A DNA stretch of 64,000 nt from Maricaulis sp034670125 (GTDB taxonomy: Bacteria > Pseudomonadota > Alphaproteobacteria > Caulobacterales > Maricaulaceae): contig NZ_JAXMOC010000004.1 in the NCBI RefSeq assembly GCF_034670125.1, positions 248,001-312,000 of the forward strand, given 5' to 3'. Each line of letters begins with the position of its first letter. Within the stretch, counting starts at the first letter, position 1. Position numbers and translations under genes: made by a program. Shown piece by piece: positions 54,751 to 63,416 of the stretch. The notes below the pieces were generated by a model. That model saw nothing but the letters and a program-made list of their open reading frames with translations, made no database searches and was not told the DNA's origin.

Positions 54751-55986
54751 GTGATCCGCGCGTTCTTCTTCCTCGCTGCCATCACCCTGCCGATGATGCT
54801 GATCGGTTGTGTGTCCATGGTCCTGCCCCTCGTGCCGACCGTGAATGACGGTCCACCAGCCCGTCCGGCGATCGACACGACCGGGTTGAGCGCCGACGAC
54901 TGGGAGGCCCGCCGGCCTCTCCTGCGCCAGCGCTTCGAGGCTGAGGTCTATGGCGACTGGCCCGGTGACGTGCCAGCAACTGTGACGGAACAGCGGTTGG
55001 TCGAAGCCGGGGCCTATGACGGGCTGGGGCGGATCGAGGAGTGGGATCTTGATCTCGGCCCGGTTCGCGCGCGGTTGGTTGTGATCCTTCCGGAAACCGT
55101 GACCGGTCCGGTCCCCGTTATCGTGATGCAGACTTTTTGCGGTACGCGCACGGCCTTGGGTGGACGTGGTGATCTGTCTGCACCGGTCAATCCGGCCGCA
55201 CGGGAGTGCGGTGGAATTGATGGCTGGCAGGGTCACCTGATGTCGGCCATTTTCGGGCGCCATATCGCCGAGCCGCCCATCGAGACCATTCTCGAGCGCG
55301 GTTATGCGCTCGCCTTCCAGCATCCCGGCGAGATCGTGCCTGACAATCCAGCGGATGCGCCTGCGGCACTCGACGTCCTCATGCCCGAACGCGAAAGCGG
55401 CGCCATCATCGCCTGGGCGTGGGGGTATTCCCGCGCCATCGATGCGCTGGAAAGCGATCCGCGGTTTGACCCGGACCGCATGGCCGTATGGGGGCATTCA
55501 CGCAACGCCAAGTCGGCTTTGGTCGCGGCGGCCTTCGACACCCGTGTCGACCTCGTGCTGGCCCATCAGGGCGGGACCGGCGGTACCACACTCACCCGCA
55601 GTCATGCCGGTGAAAGCGTCGCCCAGATCACCGGGACCTATCCCTACTGGTTCAATGAGCGCTACGCGTCCTATGCCGACAACGAGGCCGCCATTCCGCT
55701 CGACCAGCACGCGTTGATCGCCCTGATGGCGCCCCGGCCCCTGCTGATCGGCGGCGGATGGCGGGATGCCTGGTCAGACCCGCAGGGCAGTTACCAGGCC
55801 GCGCTCGGTGCCAATCCGGTCTATGCGCTCTACGGGTCGGACGGGTTGCGTCAGCCAAGTCTCGGGGCATTTGATCCCGCGGCCGACATCGCCGTCTTCA
55901 TGCGGCGCGGCCTGCATGGCGTCCAGCCGTCCGACTGGGACGCCTTTCTGGAATTTCTGGACGCGCATTTCGGCCATTCGCAATAA
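54751..55986 (+). CDS. CE15-like (glucuronoyl esterase-type) alpha/beta hydrolase lipoprotein
   Basis: A 411-residue exported hydrolase with a lipobox near MLIGC. The fold pattern fits glucuronoyl esterases (CE15): the nucleophile motif is GHSRNAKSALVAAAFDTRVDLVLAHQGGTGG, where family members have G-C-S-R-N-G-K. Cys is His and the second Gly is Ala here. The oxyanion region (VIVMQTFCGTR) and the C-terminal DFAFxDxH-type ending are partly seen. Possible substrate is a uronoyl ester of plant or algal polysaccharide. The start is a GTG; other starts are not better. It precedes the EamA-type exporter. Confidence 0.75.
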   Translation: MIRAFFFLAAITLPMMLIGCVSMVLPLVPTVNDGPPARPAIDTTGLSADDWEARRPLLRQRFEAEVYGDWPGDVPATVTEQRLVEAGAYDGLGRIEEWDLDLGPVRARLVVILPETVTGPVPVIVMQTFCGTRTALGGRGDLSAPVNPAARECGGIDGWQGHLMSAIFGRHIAEPPIETILERGYALAFQHPGEIVPDNPADAPAALDVLMPERESGAIIAWAWGYSRAIDALESDPRFDPDRMAVWGHSRNAKSALVAAAFDTRVDLVLAHQGGTGGTTLTRSHAGESVAQITGTYPYWFNERYASYADNEAAIPLDQHALIALMAPRPLLIGGGWRDAWSDPQGSYQAALGANPVYALYGSDGLRQPSLGAFDPAADIAVFMRRGLHGVQPSDWDAFLEFLDAHFGHSQ

Positions 55987-56025
55987 GGGCTTGCCGGTGT
56001 TGCGCGGGACGTCCATGAGTGATCC

Positions 56026-56940
56026 ATGCGTCTCAAGGATTTCATTCTTCTGGTGGCGGTCTGCGTCGTCTGGGGCTTCAATTTCGTGGTCGCGAAATTT
56101 GCGGTGACGGGCGCGCCCGGCTGGGTGCCCGGCTTTGACGGTGTGCCGCCGATCTTCTTCGCCTTTCTACGCTTTGCCCTGCTCTATGCCTTCCTGGCGC
56201 CCTGGCTGCGACCCCGACCGACCGACATGAAGACCATGATCGGCGTCGCCCTGTGCATGGGGGCGCTGCAATACGCACTGATGTTCCTGGGCATGCGTTG
56301 GGCGACCCCGTCCGGCATGGCCATTGCGGTGCAGATGGGGGTGCCGTTTGCCACCATCCTGTCCGTCATCTTCCTCAAGGAGACGGTTGGGCTGCCGCGG
56401 ATCGCCGGCATGACACTGGCCTTTGGCGGGGTGATGCTGGTGATCATGAACCCGGAGGCGATGGACATGTCGATCGGCATGCTGCTGGGCGTCGGTGCTG
56501 CCTTCGTGGCGGCACTGGGGATGATCCTGGTCAAGCGTCTACCGATGGATTCCATTCGCATGCAGGCCTGGATCGGGCTGCTGTCCTGGCCGCCGCTGCT
56601 CCTGTTGTCGCTGACCTTCGAGCAGGGCCAGCTGGGCTCGGTTGTGTCAGGCGGTTGGGCCTTTGGTGTGGCGCTCCTGATCACCGTGGTGCTGGTCAAC
56701 ATCTTTGGGCACGGCGTATTCTACAACCTGCTGCAACGCTATGACGCGACCCTGATCGCGCCGATCACGCTGCTGGCCCCGCTGGTCGGCGTGGTGTCGG
56801 GCATCCTTTTGATGGGGGACCCCATGGGTTGGCGCCTGTTTGTCGGCGGTGGTCTGACCCTGGCCGGTGTCGGCATCATTGCTCTGCGCCAGAACAAGAA
56901 ACTGCCGGCCGCCGCGCTGGCGCGGGAGAAGACATTGTGA
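56026..56940 (+). CDS. EamA/RhaT-type membrane exporter
   Basis: A 304-residue protein with ten hydrophobic helices in two EamA repeats (DMT superfamily). The N-terminus FILLVAVCVVWGFNFVVAKFAV and the second-half DATLIAPITLLAPLVGVVSGILLMGDP are typical. Family members export amino acids, such as cysteine pathway metabolites in EamA; the substrate here is unknown. Its stop overlaps the GTG of the amidase gene by four bases (GTGA), so the two are coupled. Confidence 0.87.
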   Translation: MRLKDFILLVAVCVVWGFNFVVAKFAVTGAPGWVPGFDGVPPIFFAFLRFALLYAFLAPWLRPRPTDMKTMIGVALCMGALQYALMFLGMRWATPSGMAIAVQMGVPFATILSVIFLKETVGLPRIAGMTLAFGGVMLVIMNPEAMDMSIGMLLGVGAAFVAALGMILVKRLPMDSIRMQAWIGLLSWPPLLLLSLTFEQGQLGSVVSGGWAFGVALLITVVLVNIFGHGVFYNLLQRYDATLIAPITLLAPLVGVVSGILLMGDPMGWRLFVGGGLTLAGVGIIALRQNKKLPAAALAREKTL

Positions 56941-57614
56941 GCCTTGGGGTCGTGGCAGCGCCATCGCCGAACTACAATGATCGCAAGACGCCGGTCAGCC
57001 TGATCCTGCTCCACTATACCGGCATGGAAAGCGGGGCCGCGGCGATCACCCGCCTGCGTGACCCCAAGGCCCAGGTCAGCGCCCACTATGTGGTCGAGGA
57101 GACGGGCCGCATTCTTCAACTGGTCGGGGACGACAAGCGCGCCTGGCATGCCGGTGTGGCGAGCTGGCGCGGTGAGAGAGATATCAATTCGGCCTCGATC
57201 GGGATCGAGATCGTCAATGGCGGCCATGATTTCGCGCTGCCGGACTACCCGGCGGTCCAGATCCAGAGCGTGATCGCCCTGGTGCGCGACCTGATGGACC
57301 GGCACGGCATCGCCGCCGAGCGGGTGATCGGTCACTCCGATGTCGCCCCCGGCCGCAAGCAGGACCCGGGCGAGCATTTTCCGTGGGCCAAGCTCGCCGC
57401 GGCCGGTTGTGCACTGGCGACGCCGAAGGCCGCCGCCGCTGCCGACGGCGATGTGGCGGATTGCCTGATCCGGATCGGCTATGCACTGGAGCCCGGTCTG
57501 GACGCCGTGATCGCTGCCTTCCAGCGGCGTTGGCGGCCGGCCCGGACGGATGGTGTGCTCGATGACGAGACCCGGGCGCTGATCGTCGCCGTGGCGGCGC
57601 GAGAAGTTGGCTGA
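56937..57614 (+). CDS. AmpD/AmiD-like N-acetylmuramoyl-L-alanine amidase
   Basis: A 225-residue amidase. Residues 10-150 form an Amidase_2 domain with a zinc histidine in LILLHYTGMES, a Zn motif in HSDVAPGRKQDPGEHFPW and the conserved GIEIVNGG. Residues 160-220 resemble a peptidoglycan-binding_1 domain (CLIRIGYALEPGLDAVIAAFQRRWRP). It cleaves the amide between muramic acid and the peptide. No signal peptide is visible, favouring a cytoplasmic recycling role like AmpD. The GTG at 56937 has GGGAG upstream and overlaps the EamA stop. Confidence 0.88.
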   Translation: MSLGVVAAPSPNYNDRKTPVSLILLHYTGMESGAAAITRLRDPKAQVSAHYVVEETGRILQLVGDDKRAWHAGVASWRGERDINSASIGIEIVNGGHDFALPDYPAVQIQSVIALVRDLMDRHGIAAERVIGHSDVAPGRKQDPGEHFPWAKLAAAGCALATPKAAAAADGDVADCLIRIGYALEPGLDAVIAAFQRRWRPARTDGVLDDETRALIVAVAAREVG

Positions 57615-57626
57615 CGCGCGCGACGC

Positions 57627-57655
57627 TTGACGGTGGCGCCTGTCTGGACGATCTA
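57627..57655 (+). promoter_or_regulatory. Predicted rnpB promoter
   Basis: TTGACG (57627-57632), 17 bases, then GATCTA (57650-57655). The expected start point, about seven bases later, agrees with the base of the P1 helix at 57662. Confidence 0.7.
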
Positions 57656-57661
57656 GATCGC

Positions 57662-58050
57662 GATCAGGTGGCTGGACGGTCGCGGCAACTGGGCCGGAAA
57701 CGGTGTTGTCGAGGAAAGTCCGGGCTCCACGGAGGCAAGGTGCCGGATAGCGTCCGGCGGGGGTGACCCCAGGGAAAGCGCAGCAGAGAACAGACCGCCG
57801 GGCCTTCGGGCCGGGCAAGGGTGAAACGGTGCGGTAAGAGCGCACCGCCCCGACCGCAAGGAAGGGGGCTAGGCAAGCCCCACCTGGAGCAAGACCGAAT
57901 AGGGACAGGCCGCAGCCTTGGCTGCACATGCGCCTCCGCATGCTGTCCGGGTAGGTCGCACCAGGTCGTGCGCAAGCACGATCGCAGATGAATGACCGTC
58001 GTCCCGGATCTGATCCGGGGGACAAGACCCGGCTTACAGGCCGCCTGATC
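57662..58050 (+). ncRNA. rnpB: RNase P RNA (class A)
   Basis: The 5' end GATCAGGTGG pairs with CCGCCTGATC at the 3' end (P1). The conserved core GAGGAAAGTCCGGGCTCCA, the AGAACAGACCGCC and GGTAAGAGCGCACCG blocks and the terminal GACCCGGCTTACAGG are all present, so the molecule is complete. It processes tRNA 5' leaders with RnpA. Near 58000-58022 a CCCGGATCTGATCCGGG hairpin sits in the place of a peripheral stem. A T-rich run follows at 58053. It stands upstream of mraZ, as in many alphaproteobacteria. Confidence 0.95.
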
Positions 58051-58298
58051 ACTTTTTCCCGAATGGCACAGGCGAGGCCGGCACCGATATTCCGGAGCCG
58101 GGCGACCGGTTGCTTCGTGCATCTTTTTCCCAAATGGAACAAATCCACAGATTTCGGGATTTCGCGGGATTTCGTGGGCGGGCCTGGAAGCTGCCTGTGG
58201 ATATTAACTTAATGTTCCGCGTCTGTTCTTCGATTTTGCATATTTGAATACTTCGATTGGCCTGTTGGTCCATGAAAAACGGCCCTCTCGTCATTGTT

Positions 58299-58323
58299 TC
58301 CCATCAAGTCCCATGTTATCCCA
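58299..58323 (-). promoter_or_regulatory. MraZ-binding boxes (three TGGGA repeats)
   Basis: TCCCA at 58299-58303, 58309-58313 and 58319-58323 on the plus strand, i.e. TGGGA on the minus strand, at an exact 10-base pitch. MraZ binds TGGG repeats with five-base spacers upstream of its own gene, so autoregulation is likely. They lie 49-73 bases before the start. Confidence 0.8.
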
Positions 58324-58371
58324 TCATTAACCATGCGGGGTCGGTTGCAGGGTTTGGGGAGCCATCAAAGC

Positions 58372-58830
58372 GTGTTTCTGTCCACCACCATTAACGGCGT
58401 CGACGCCAAGGGACGGGTTTCCGTTCCGGCCGATTTCCGTGCGGTGGTCCGGGGCGGCCCGTTTGACGGCATCATTGTCTGGCCGTCCTTTGACGGCCCC
58501 TATCTGGAAGGCGGCGGTCAGGCCTTGCTCGAGCGCTATCAGGCGCTGATCGAGGAAATGGACCCCTATGATGATGCGCGCATCGCTTTCGAACGCGCGA
58601 TCTTCGGTGCGGCCCGTCCGCTCGCCTTTGACGCCAATGGCCGCGTCACCCTGCCCAAGGACTTTGCCGAACATGCCGGTCTCGACGCCAAGGCGACCTT
58701 TGTCGGTCTTGGTTCGCGTTTCGAGATCTGGTCGCCGGAGCGGTTCGAGGACCACAAGGCCAACGCCCAGGCCTTCGCCCGGGACAACAAGCGCGCCCTG
58801 AAACTGCCTGCGCGTCCGGGAGGCGTGTGA
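58372..58830 (+). CDS. mraZ: Transcriptional regulator MraZ
   Basis: A 152-residue (from GTG at 58372) AbrB-fold regulator at the head of the dcw cluster. Two SpoVT/AbrB-like repeats are visible: FLSTTINGVDAKGRVSVPADFRAVV and RPLAFDANGRVTLPKDFAEHAGL. The GTG is chosen because the family starts MFLST...; GGGGAG lies ten bases upstream. An in-frame ATG at 58333 gives a longer form. It binds the three repeats just upstream and tunes expression of the division genes. Its stop overlaps the rsmH start by one base (TGATG). Confidence 0.93.
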   Translation: MFLSTTINGVDAKGRVSVPADFRAVVRGGPFDGIIVWPSFDGPYLEGGGQALLERYQALIEEMDPYDDARIAFERAIFGAARPLAFDANGRVTLPKDFAEHAGLDAKATFVGLGSRFEIWSPERFEDHKANAQAFARDNKRALKLPARPGGV

Positions 58831-59834
58831 TGAGCGTCGCGCCGCACATTCCGGTGATGCTGGATGAGGTCCTGCACGCGCTCGAACCGCGCGGCGGGGC
58901 CTTGTACATTGACGGGACGTTTGGCGCCGGGGGCTATTCACGCGGCATACTGTCAGCGGCCGATTGCAAGTTGATCGGCATTGATCGCGACCCGGCCGTC
59001 CAGACGACGGCGACCCAGCTGGTCCAGGCGTCTGGCGGGCGGTTTGCCTTTGCCGAAGCGCCGTTCTCGGCGATGGGCGAGGTGCTGGCCTCGCGCGGTA
59101 TCGACCAGGTCGACGGCATTGTCCTGGATATCGGCGTGTCCTCGATGCAGATCGACCAGGCCGAGCGCGGCTTCTCCTTCATGCGCAAGGGTCCGCTGGA
59201 CATGCGCATGGCGGCGACGGGCCCGACTGCCGCCGATGCCGTGAACCGCCTGAAGGAGGCAGAGCTCGCCGACATATTTTATGTATACGGCGAGGAGCGC
59301 CGTTCGCGCCGGATCGCAAAATTCATCTGCACGGCCCGCACCGAAGCAAAAATCGAGACGACGGATCGGCTCGCCGAAATTGTTACCCGCGCAACTGGCG
59401 GAAAACATTCGAAAATCCATCCCGCTACGAAGGTCTTCCAGGCGCTGCGCATTTTCGTGAATGACGAGTTGGGCGAATTGGCCCGGGCGCTGGAGGCTTC
59501 CGAGCGTCTGCTGGCTCCGCTGGGACGGCTTGTCGTGGTTACTTTCCATTCACTGGAAGACCGCATGGTCAAGACCTTCCTGCGAAGCCGTGCCGGTCTC
59601 GCAGGGGGAGGCGGCTCGCGTTACGAGCCTGCGGTCGAAGCCGGCCCTGAGCCCAGTTTCTCGTTGCTGACCCGCCGCGCCGTATCGGCCAGCGACGAGG
59701 AGGCCGCAGAAAATTCCCGGGCCCGCTCAGCCAAGCTGCGTGCCGCCATCAGAAACGAAGCGCCGGCCTGGTCCGACAGCCCGTCGCTTCACACGAGTAT
59801 TGTTCCGCTTGCCCGTCTGGAGGCCGCGCTATGA
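58830..59834 (+). CDS. rsmH: 16S rRNA m4C1402 methyltransferase RsmH (MraW)
   Basis: A 334-residue SAM-dependent methyltransferase that modifies the ribosomal decoding centre. It begins HIPVMLDEVLHALEPRGGALYIDGTFGAGGYSRGIL, contains IDRDPAVQTTA, the LDIGVSSMQIDQAERGFSFMRKGPLDMRM block and the C-terminal VVVTFHSLEDRMVKTFL. All are hallmark MraW/RsmH motifs. ATG at 58830 has GGGAGG seven bases upstream. It overlaps mraZ by one base and ftsL by four (ATGA). Confidence 0.96.
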   Translation: MSVAPHIPVMLDEVLHALEPRGGALYIDGTFGAGGYSRGILSAADCKLIGIDRDPAVQTTATQLVQASGGRFAFAEAPFSAMGEVLASRGIDQVDGIVLDIGVSSMQIDQAERGFSFMRKGPLDMRMAATGPTAADAVNRLKEAELADIFYVYGEERRSRRIAKFICTARTEAKIETTDRLAEIVTRATGGKHSKIHPATKVFQALRIFVNDELGELARALEASERLLAPLGRLVVVTFHSLEDRMVKTFLRSRAGLAGGGGSRYEPAVEAGPEPSFSLLTRRAVSASDEEAAENSRARSAKLRAAIRNEAPAWSDSPSLHTSIVPLARLEAAL

Positions 59835-60214
59835 TCCGCACGCTCAATGCGATTGCGTTCGTCGTTGCCGCAGCTCTGGCGGTCGCGCTCTACATCGCCA
59901 AGGCCGAGGCGAAGAGCTCGCAGGAACGCCTTGAAGACATCCAGGCCCAGCTCGTCGAGGAGCGCCGTCAGATCAATGTTCTCAATGTCGAGATCGCCCA
60001 TCTGGAAGATCCGGAGCGCCTGCGCGCCCTGGCCCGGCGCTATCTCGGCTTCGAACCGCTGGACCCGTCGCGGGAGGTGGCCTTGAGCGATCTGCCGCTG
60101 CTGTCCGACCCGCGTCCCGCCGAGAACGACGTCCGCCGCGACGGGCAGTTCGTGGCCCAGCCGGATAGCGCCCTGGCCATGGCCGAGCCGACACAGGCGG
60201 GAGGCCCGGACTGA
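59831..60214 (+). CDS. ftsL: Cell division protein FtsL
   Basis: A 127-residue bitopic membrane protein. One TM helix at residues 5-23 (LNAIAFVVAAALAVALYIA) is followed by a periplasmic coiled coil (KSSQERLEDIQAQLVEERRQINVLNVEIAHLEDPERLRALARRYLGFEPL). FtsL forms a complex with FtsB and FtsQ that activates FtsWI. Sequence similarity across species is low; synteny between rsmH and ftsI decides the call. The C-terminal tail is proline/alanine-rich. It overlaps rsmH by four bases and ftsI by one (TGATG). Confidence 0.9.
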   Translation: MIRTLNAIAFVVAAALAVALYIAKAEAKSSQERLEDIQAQLVEERRQINVLNVEIAHLEDPERLRALARRYLGFEPLDPSREVALSDLPLLSDPRPAENDVRRDGQFVAQPDSALAMAEPTQAGGPD

Positions 60215-61968
60215 TGCGTCTGTGGCCGTTCCGCAAACAGATATCATCGGAAACGCGCACCCTGGCGCCGCCGCCGCTGGCCGAGGCCGCGCCGGCCGAC
60301 ATGTCCCGGCTGCTGCGTATTGAAAGTGATGAAACCCGCGCGATGGATGCCTCGCGCGGGCGTTTGCGTGTGATGGGCCTGTCTCTGGCGCTGGGATTTG
60401 CCATCCTTGCCGGCCGCGCGATCGAGGTCGCCATTACCGGTCCGGCCGATGCTGTGCCGACCCGGCCGGTCGCGGAGGCGCACAATCGCGGTGACCTGTT
60501 TGACCGCACCGGCCAGGTGCTGGCCACGACCCTGGAAACCCATTCGCTCTATGCCGACCCGGCTTTGGTCTGGGATGCAGCGGAAACCGCTGAAATGCTC
60601 GCCACCGTCCTGCCGGAGGTGGATGTCGTGGCGCTTACGGAGAGTCTTGGGTCGCGCCGCCGCTTTGTCTGGGTTCGTCGCAATCTGACTCCGCGCCAGC
60701 GTCAGGCGGTCTTTGCGCTGGGCCTGCCGGGTCTGGAGTTCCGTACCGAACCTCGCCGCGTCTATCCGCGCGGGCGGTTGGCCTCTCATGTTGTGGGCTA
60801 TACCAATCGCGACATGGACGGTCTGGCCGGTGCCGAGCGGGCCTTTGACGGAGCGCTGATGTCCGGCGATGGTCGCCCTGTTGCCCTGTCCATCGACATG
60901 GCCGTGCAATTCCATGTCGATGAAGTCCTGCGTGCGACGATGACCGAGTATCGGGCCCTGGCTGCGACCGGGATCGTGATGAATGTCCGCACCGGTGAAA
61001 TCCTCGGCATGGTGTCGTTGCCCGATTTTGACCCCAACCGCCCCTCCGATGCCAGCCCCGGCGAGCGCCTCAACCGGGCGGCCCAGTCGGTTTACGAGAT
61101 GGGCTCGACCTTCAAGGCCTTTACCGTCGCCGTGGCCCTCGAAGAGGAGACGGCAACGCTGGAGAGCCGCTACGACGCACGCGCGCCGCTCGCGGTCGGC
61201 GGTTACCGGATCTCCGACTATCATGGTGAGGAGCGCTGGCTGAGTGTACCGGAGATCTTTACCCATTCCTCCAATATCGGCTCCGGTCACATGGCGCTCG
61301 AAGTCGGTGCCGAGGCGCAGCGCGGTTTCCTCGGCGATCTGCGTCTGCTCGAACGCGCTCCGATCGAACTGGCCGAGAGTGCGGACCCCTTGCTGCCGCG
61401 CAATTGGGGGCCAACCGAGACGGTCACGATTTCCTATGGGCACGGCATCGCCGTCAGCCCGATCGCGACCATCGCCGCCTTCGCCGCGATCGCCAATGAT
61501 GGCGTCTATGTTCCGCCAACCCTGTTGCCGGTGGCGGCTGACGAAACCATTCTCGGCGAGCGCGTCATGCGCTCGGATGTGGCCCGCGACGTGCTGGCCC
61601 TGATGCGGGAAAATGTGGTCGGCGGCACGGGCGGCAATGCCGAAGCTGTTGGCTATCTGGTTGCGGGCAAGACGGGTACTGCCGACAAGCCGTCGCGCGG
61701 CGGTTATGACACCTCGCGGCTGATTTCCTCATTTTCGGCGGTTTTCCCGGCCAATGATCCGCAATATGCGATCCTTGTGTTGCTGGATGAACCACAAATG
61801 CCCGAGCCGACCTATCTTCGCCCGACCGGTGGCCGGGTCGCGGCCCCGGCGGTGGGCGAGATCGTGGCGCGGATCGCGCCCATCCTGGGCGTCGAGCGGT
61901 CCAATGAGGACCCGGTCGGACGTGCTGCCATGGTTCGTGCTGCCCTCATGCCGGAGTTGATCCCGTGA
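60214..61968 (+). CDS. ftsI: Septal peptidoglycan transpeptidase FtsI (PBP3)
   Basis: A 584-residue class B penicillin-binding protein. One N-terminal TM helix (GLSLALGFAILAGRAIEVAI) is followed by the dimerisation/PBP domain (HNRGDLFDRTGQVLATTLETHSLYADP). The transpeptidase has active-site motifs STFK (EMGSTFKAF), SSN (THSSNIGSG) and KTGT (VAGKTGTADK). It crosslinks septal wall with FtsW. The terminal PVGRAAMVRAALMP is short, normal for the family. Its stop overlaps murE by four bases (GTGA). Confidence 0.96.
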   Translation: MRLWPFRKQISSETRTLAPPPLAEAAPADMSRLLRIESDETRAMDASRGRLRVMGLSLALGFAILAGRAIEVAITGPADAVPTRPVAEAHNRGDLFDRTGQVLATTLETHSLYADPALVWDAAETAEMLATVLPEVDVVALTESLGSRRRFVWVRRNLTPRQRQAVFALGLPGLEFRTEPRRVYPRGRLASHVVGYTNRDMDGLAGAERAFDGALMSGDGRPVALSIDMAVQFHVDEVLRATMTEYRALAATGIVMNVRTGEILGMVSLPDFDPNRPSDASPGERLNRAAQSVYEMGSTFKAFTVAVALEEETATLESRYDARAPLAVGGYRISDYHGEERWLSVPEIFTHSSNIGSGHMALEVGAEAQRGFLGDLRLLERAPIELAESADPLLPRNWGPTETVTISYGHGIAVSPIATIAAFAAIANDGVYVPPTLLPVAADETILGERVMRSDVARDVLALMRENVVGGTGGNAEAVGYLVAGKTGTADKPSRGGYDTSRLISSFSAVFPANDPQYAILVLLDEPQMPEPTYLRPTGGRVAAPAVGEIVARIAPILGVERSNEDPVGRAAMVRAALMPELIP

Positions 61969-63416
61969 CTATGAACGACCTGTTGCTCGATGAAGGTCTG
62001 GTCCTTGAAGGTGGCGACCTTGTCGTGCGCGGTCTGACTCTGGACAGTCGCAAGGTCGAGCCGGGCTTTGTTTTCGCCGCGCTGCCAGGCGTGACTGTTC
62101 ATGGTCGTGACTTCATCCCCAAGGCGCTGGCCGCCGGGGCGTCTGCCATTCTTACCGATCAGCCAGTCGAGGCGCCGGTCCCGGTGATTGCCGTAGCCGA
62201 ACCCGCTGCGCTTCTGGCGCGGATGGCGGCGCGTTTCTATCCGCGCCAGCCTGAACACATCGTCGCCATCACTGGCACCAACGGGAAAAGCTCGACCGTT
62301 GAGTTCCTTCGCCAGATCTGGGCTGGAGCCGGTATCGAGGCCGCCTGCCTGGGTACACTCGGCGTGACGCGCGGCCATTCGGTCGAGGTGACGGGCTATA
62401 CGACCCCGGACGCGGTCGCGCTGCAGGCCGCACTGGACCGGCTGGCGGGTGAAGGCGTCACCCATCTGGGCATGGAAGCGTCCAGCCATGGGCTCAAGCA
62501 ACACCGCATGGACGGCGTTCGGGTGCAGGTCGGTGCCTTCACCAATCTGACCCAGGATCATCTCGATTATCATCCCGACTTTGCCGATTACTTCGCATCC
62601 AAATTGAAGCTGTTCACCGAGCGCCTCCCGGCCGATGGCCGGGCCGTGATCAATGTCGACAGCGAGTGGGGTGGCAAGATGGCCGCTGCCGCCCGCGAGC
62701 GCGGGCTGGAAGTTCTCACCATGGGCTGGCGCGGCGCCGATCTGGCGATCCGCGAGATCACGCCGCGGGCAGCGAGCCAGAGCGTCGTCTTCTCGTGGAG
62801 GGGGCAGGAATACGCCCTCGACATTCCGCTGGTTGGTGAATTCCAGATCCTCAATGCCCTTGGCGCGGCGGCTATCGCTCTGTCCGACGGCGTTGCTGCG
62901 TCCAGCGTGCTGGCCTCTCTCAAGGCATTGACCGGCGTGCCGGGCCGCCTCGAGAAAGTTGGCGAGACGGCGGCCGGTGCCCCGGTACTGGTCGACTACG
63001 CCCATACGCCGGACGGGCTCGACAAGTTGTTGCGGGCGGCACGGCCGCACACCCGCGGGCGGGTGATTGTGATCTTTGGCTGTGGCGGCGACCGGGATGC
63101 CTCCAAGCGCGCCAAGATGGGCGTCATCGCCGCCAATCAGGCCGATCGTGTCATCGTCACCGACGACAATCCGCGCTCTGAAGATGCTGCCACCATTCGC
63201 AAGGCCATCCTCAAAGGGTGCCCCACGGCCGAGGAGATTGCCGACCGGGCCGAGGCAATCCGGCATGGGGTCACGATGCTCAAGGCCGGGGATTGCCTGT
63301 TGATTGCCGGCAAGGGGCACGAAACCGGCCAGATCGTCGGCAATGTCGTGCATCCCTTCGATGACCGTGAACAGGGCCGCGCCGCGCTGTCCGCCAAGGA
63401 GACCGCCAATGTCTGA
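61965..63416 (+). CDS. murE: UDP-N-acetylmuramoyl-tripeptide synthetase MurE (meso-DAP type)
   Basis: A 483-residue ATP-dependent ligase that adds the third residue to UDP-MurNAc-L-Ala-D-Glu. P-loop ITGTNGKSSTVEF is near residue 101. The DNPR motif (VTDDNPRSED) selects meso-diaminopimelate rather than lysine. Other blocks: LTQDHLDYHPDFADYF and YAHTPDGLDKLLRAARPH, with the closing GKGHETGQIVG. GTG at 61965 is chosen because GGAG lies at 61953; an ATG two codons later is the alternative. It overlaps ftsI by four bases. Confidence 0.96.
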   Translation: MTMNDLLLDEGLVLEGGDLVVRGLTLDSRKVEPGFVFAALPGVTVHGRDFIPKALAAGASAILTDQPVEAPVPVIAVAEPAALLARMAARFYPRQPEHIVAITGTNGKSSTVEFLRQIWAGAGIEAACLGTLGVTRGHSVEVTGYTTPDAVALQAALDRLAGEGVTHLGMEASSHGLKQHRMDGVRVQVGAFTNLTQDHLDYHPDFADYFASKLKLFTERLPADGRAVINVDSEWGGKMAAAARERGLEVLTMGWRGADLAIREITPRAASQSVVFSWRGQEYALDIPLVGEFQILNALGAAAIALSDGVAASSVLASLKALTGVPGRLEKVGETAAGAPVLVDYAHTPDGLDKLLRAARPHTRGRVIVIFGCGGDRDASKRAKMGVIAANQADRVIVTDDNPRSEDAATIRKAILKGCPTAEEIADRAEAIRHGVTMLKAGDCLLIAGKGHETGQIVGNVVHPFDDREQGRAALSAKETANV

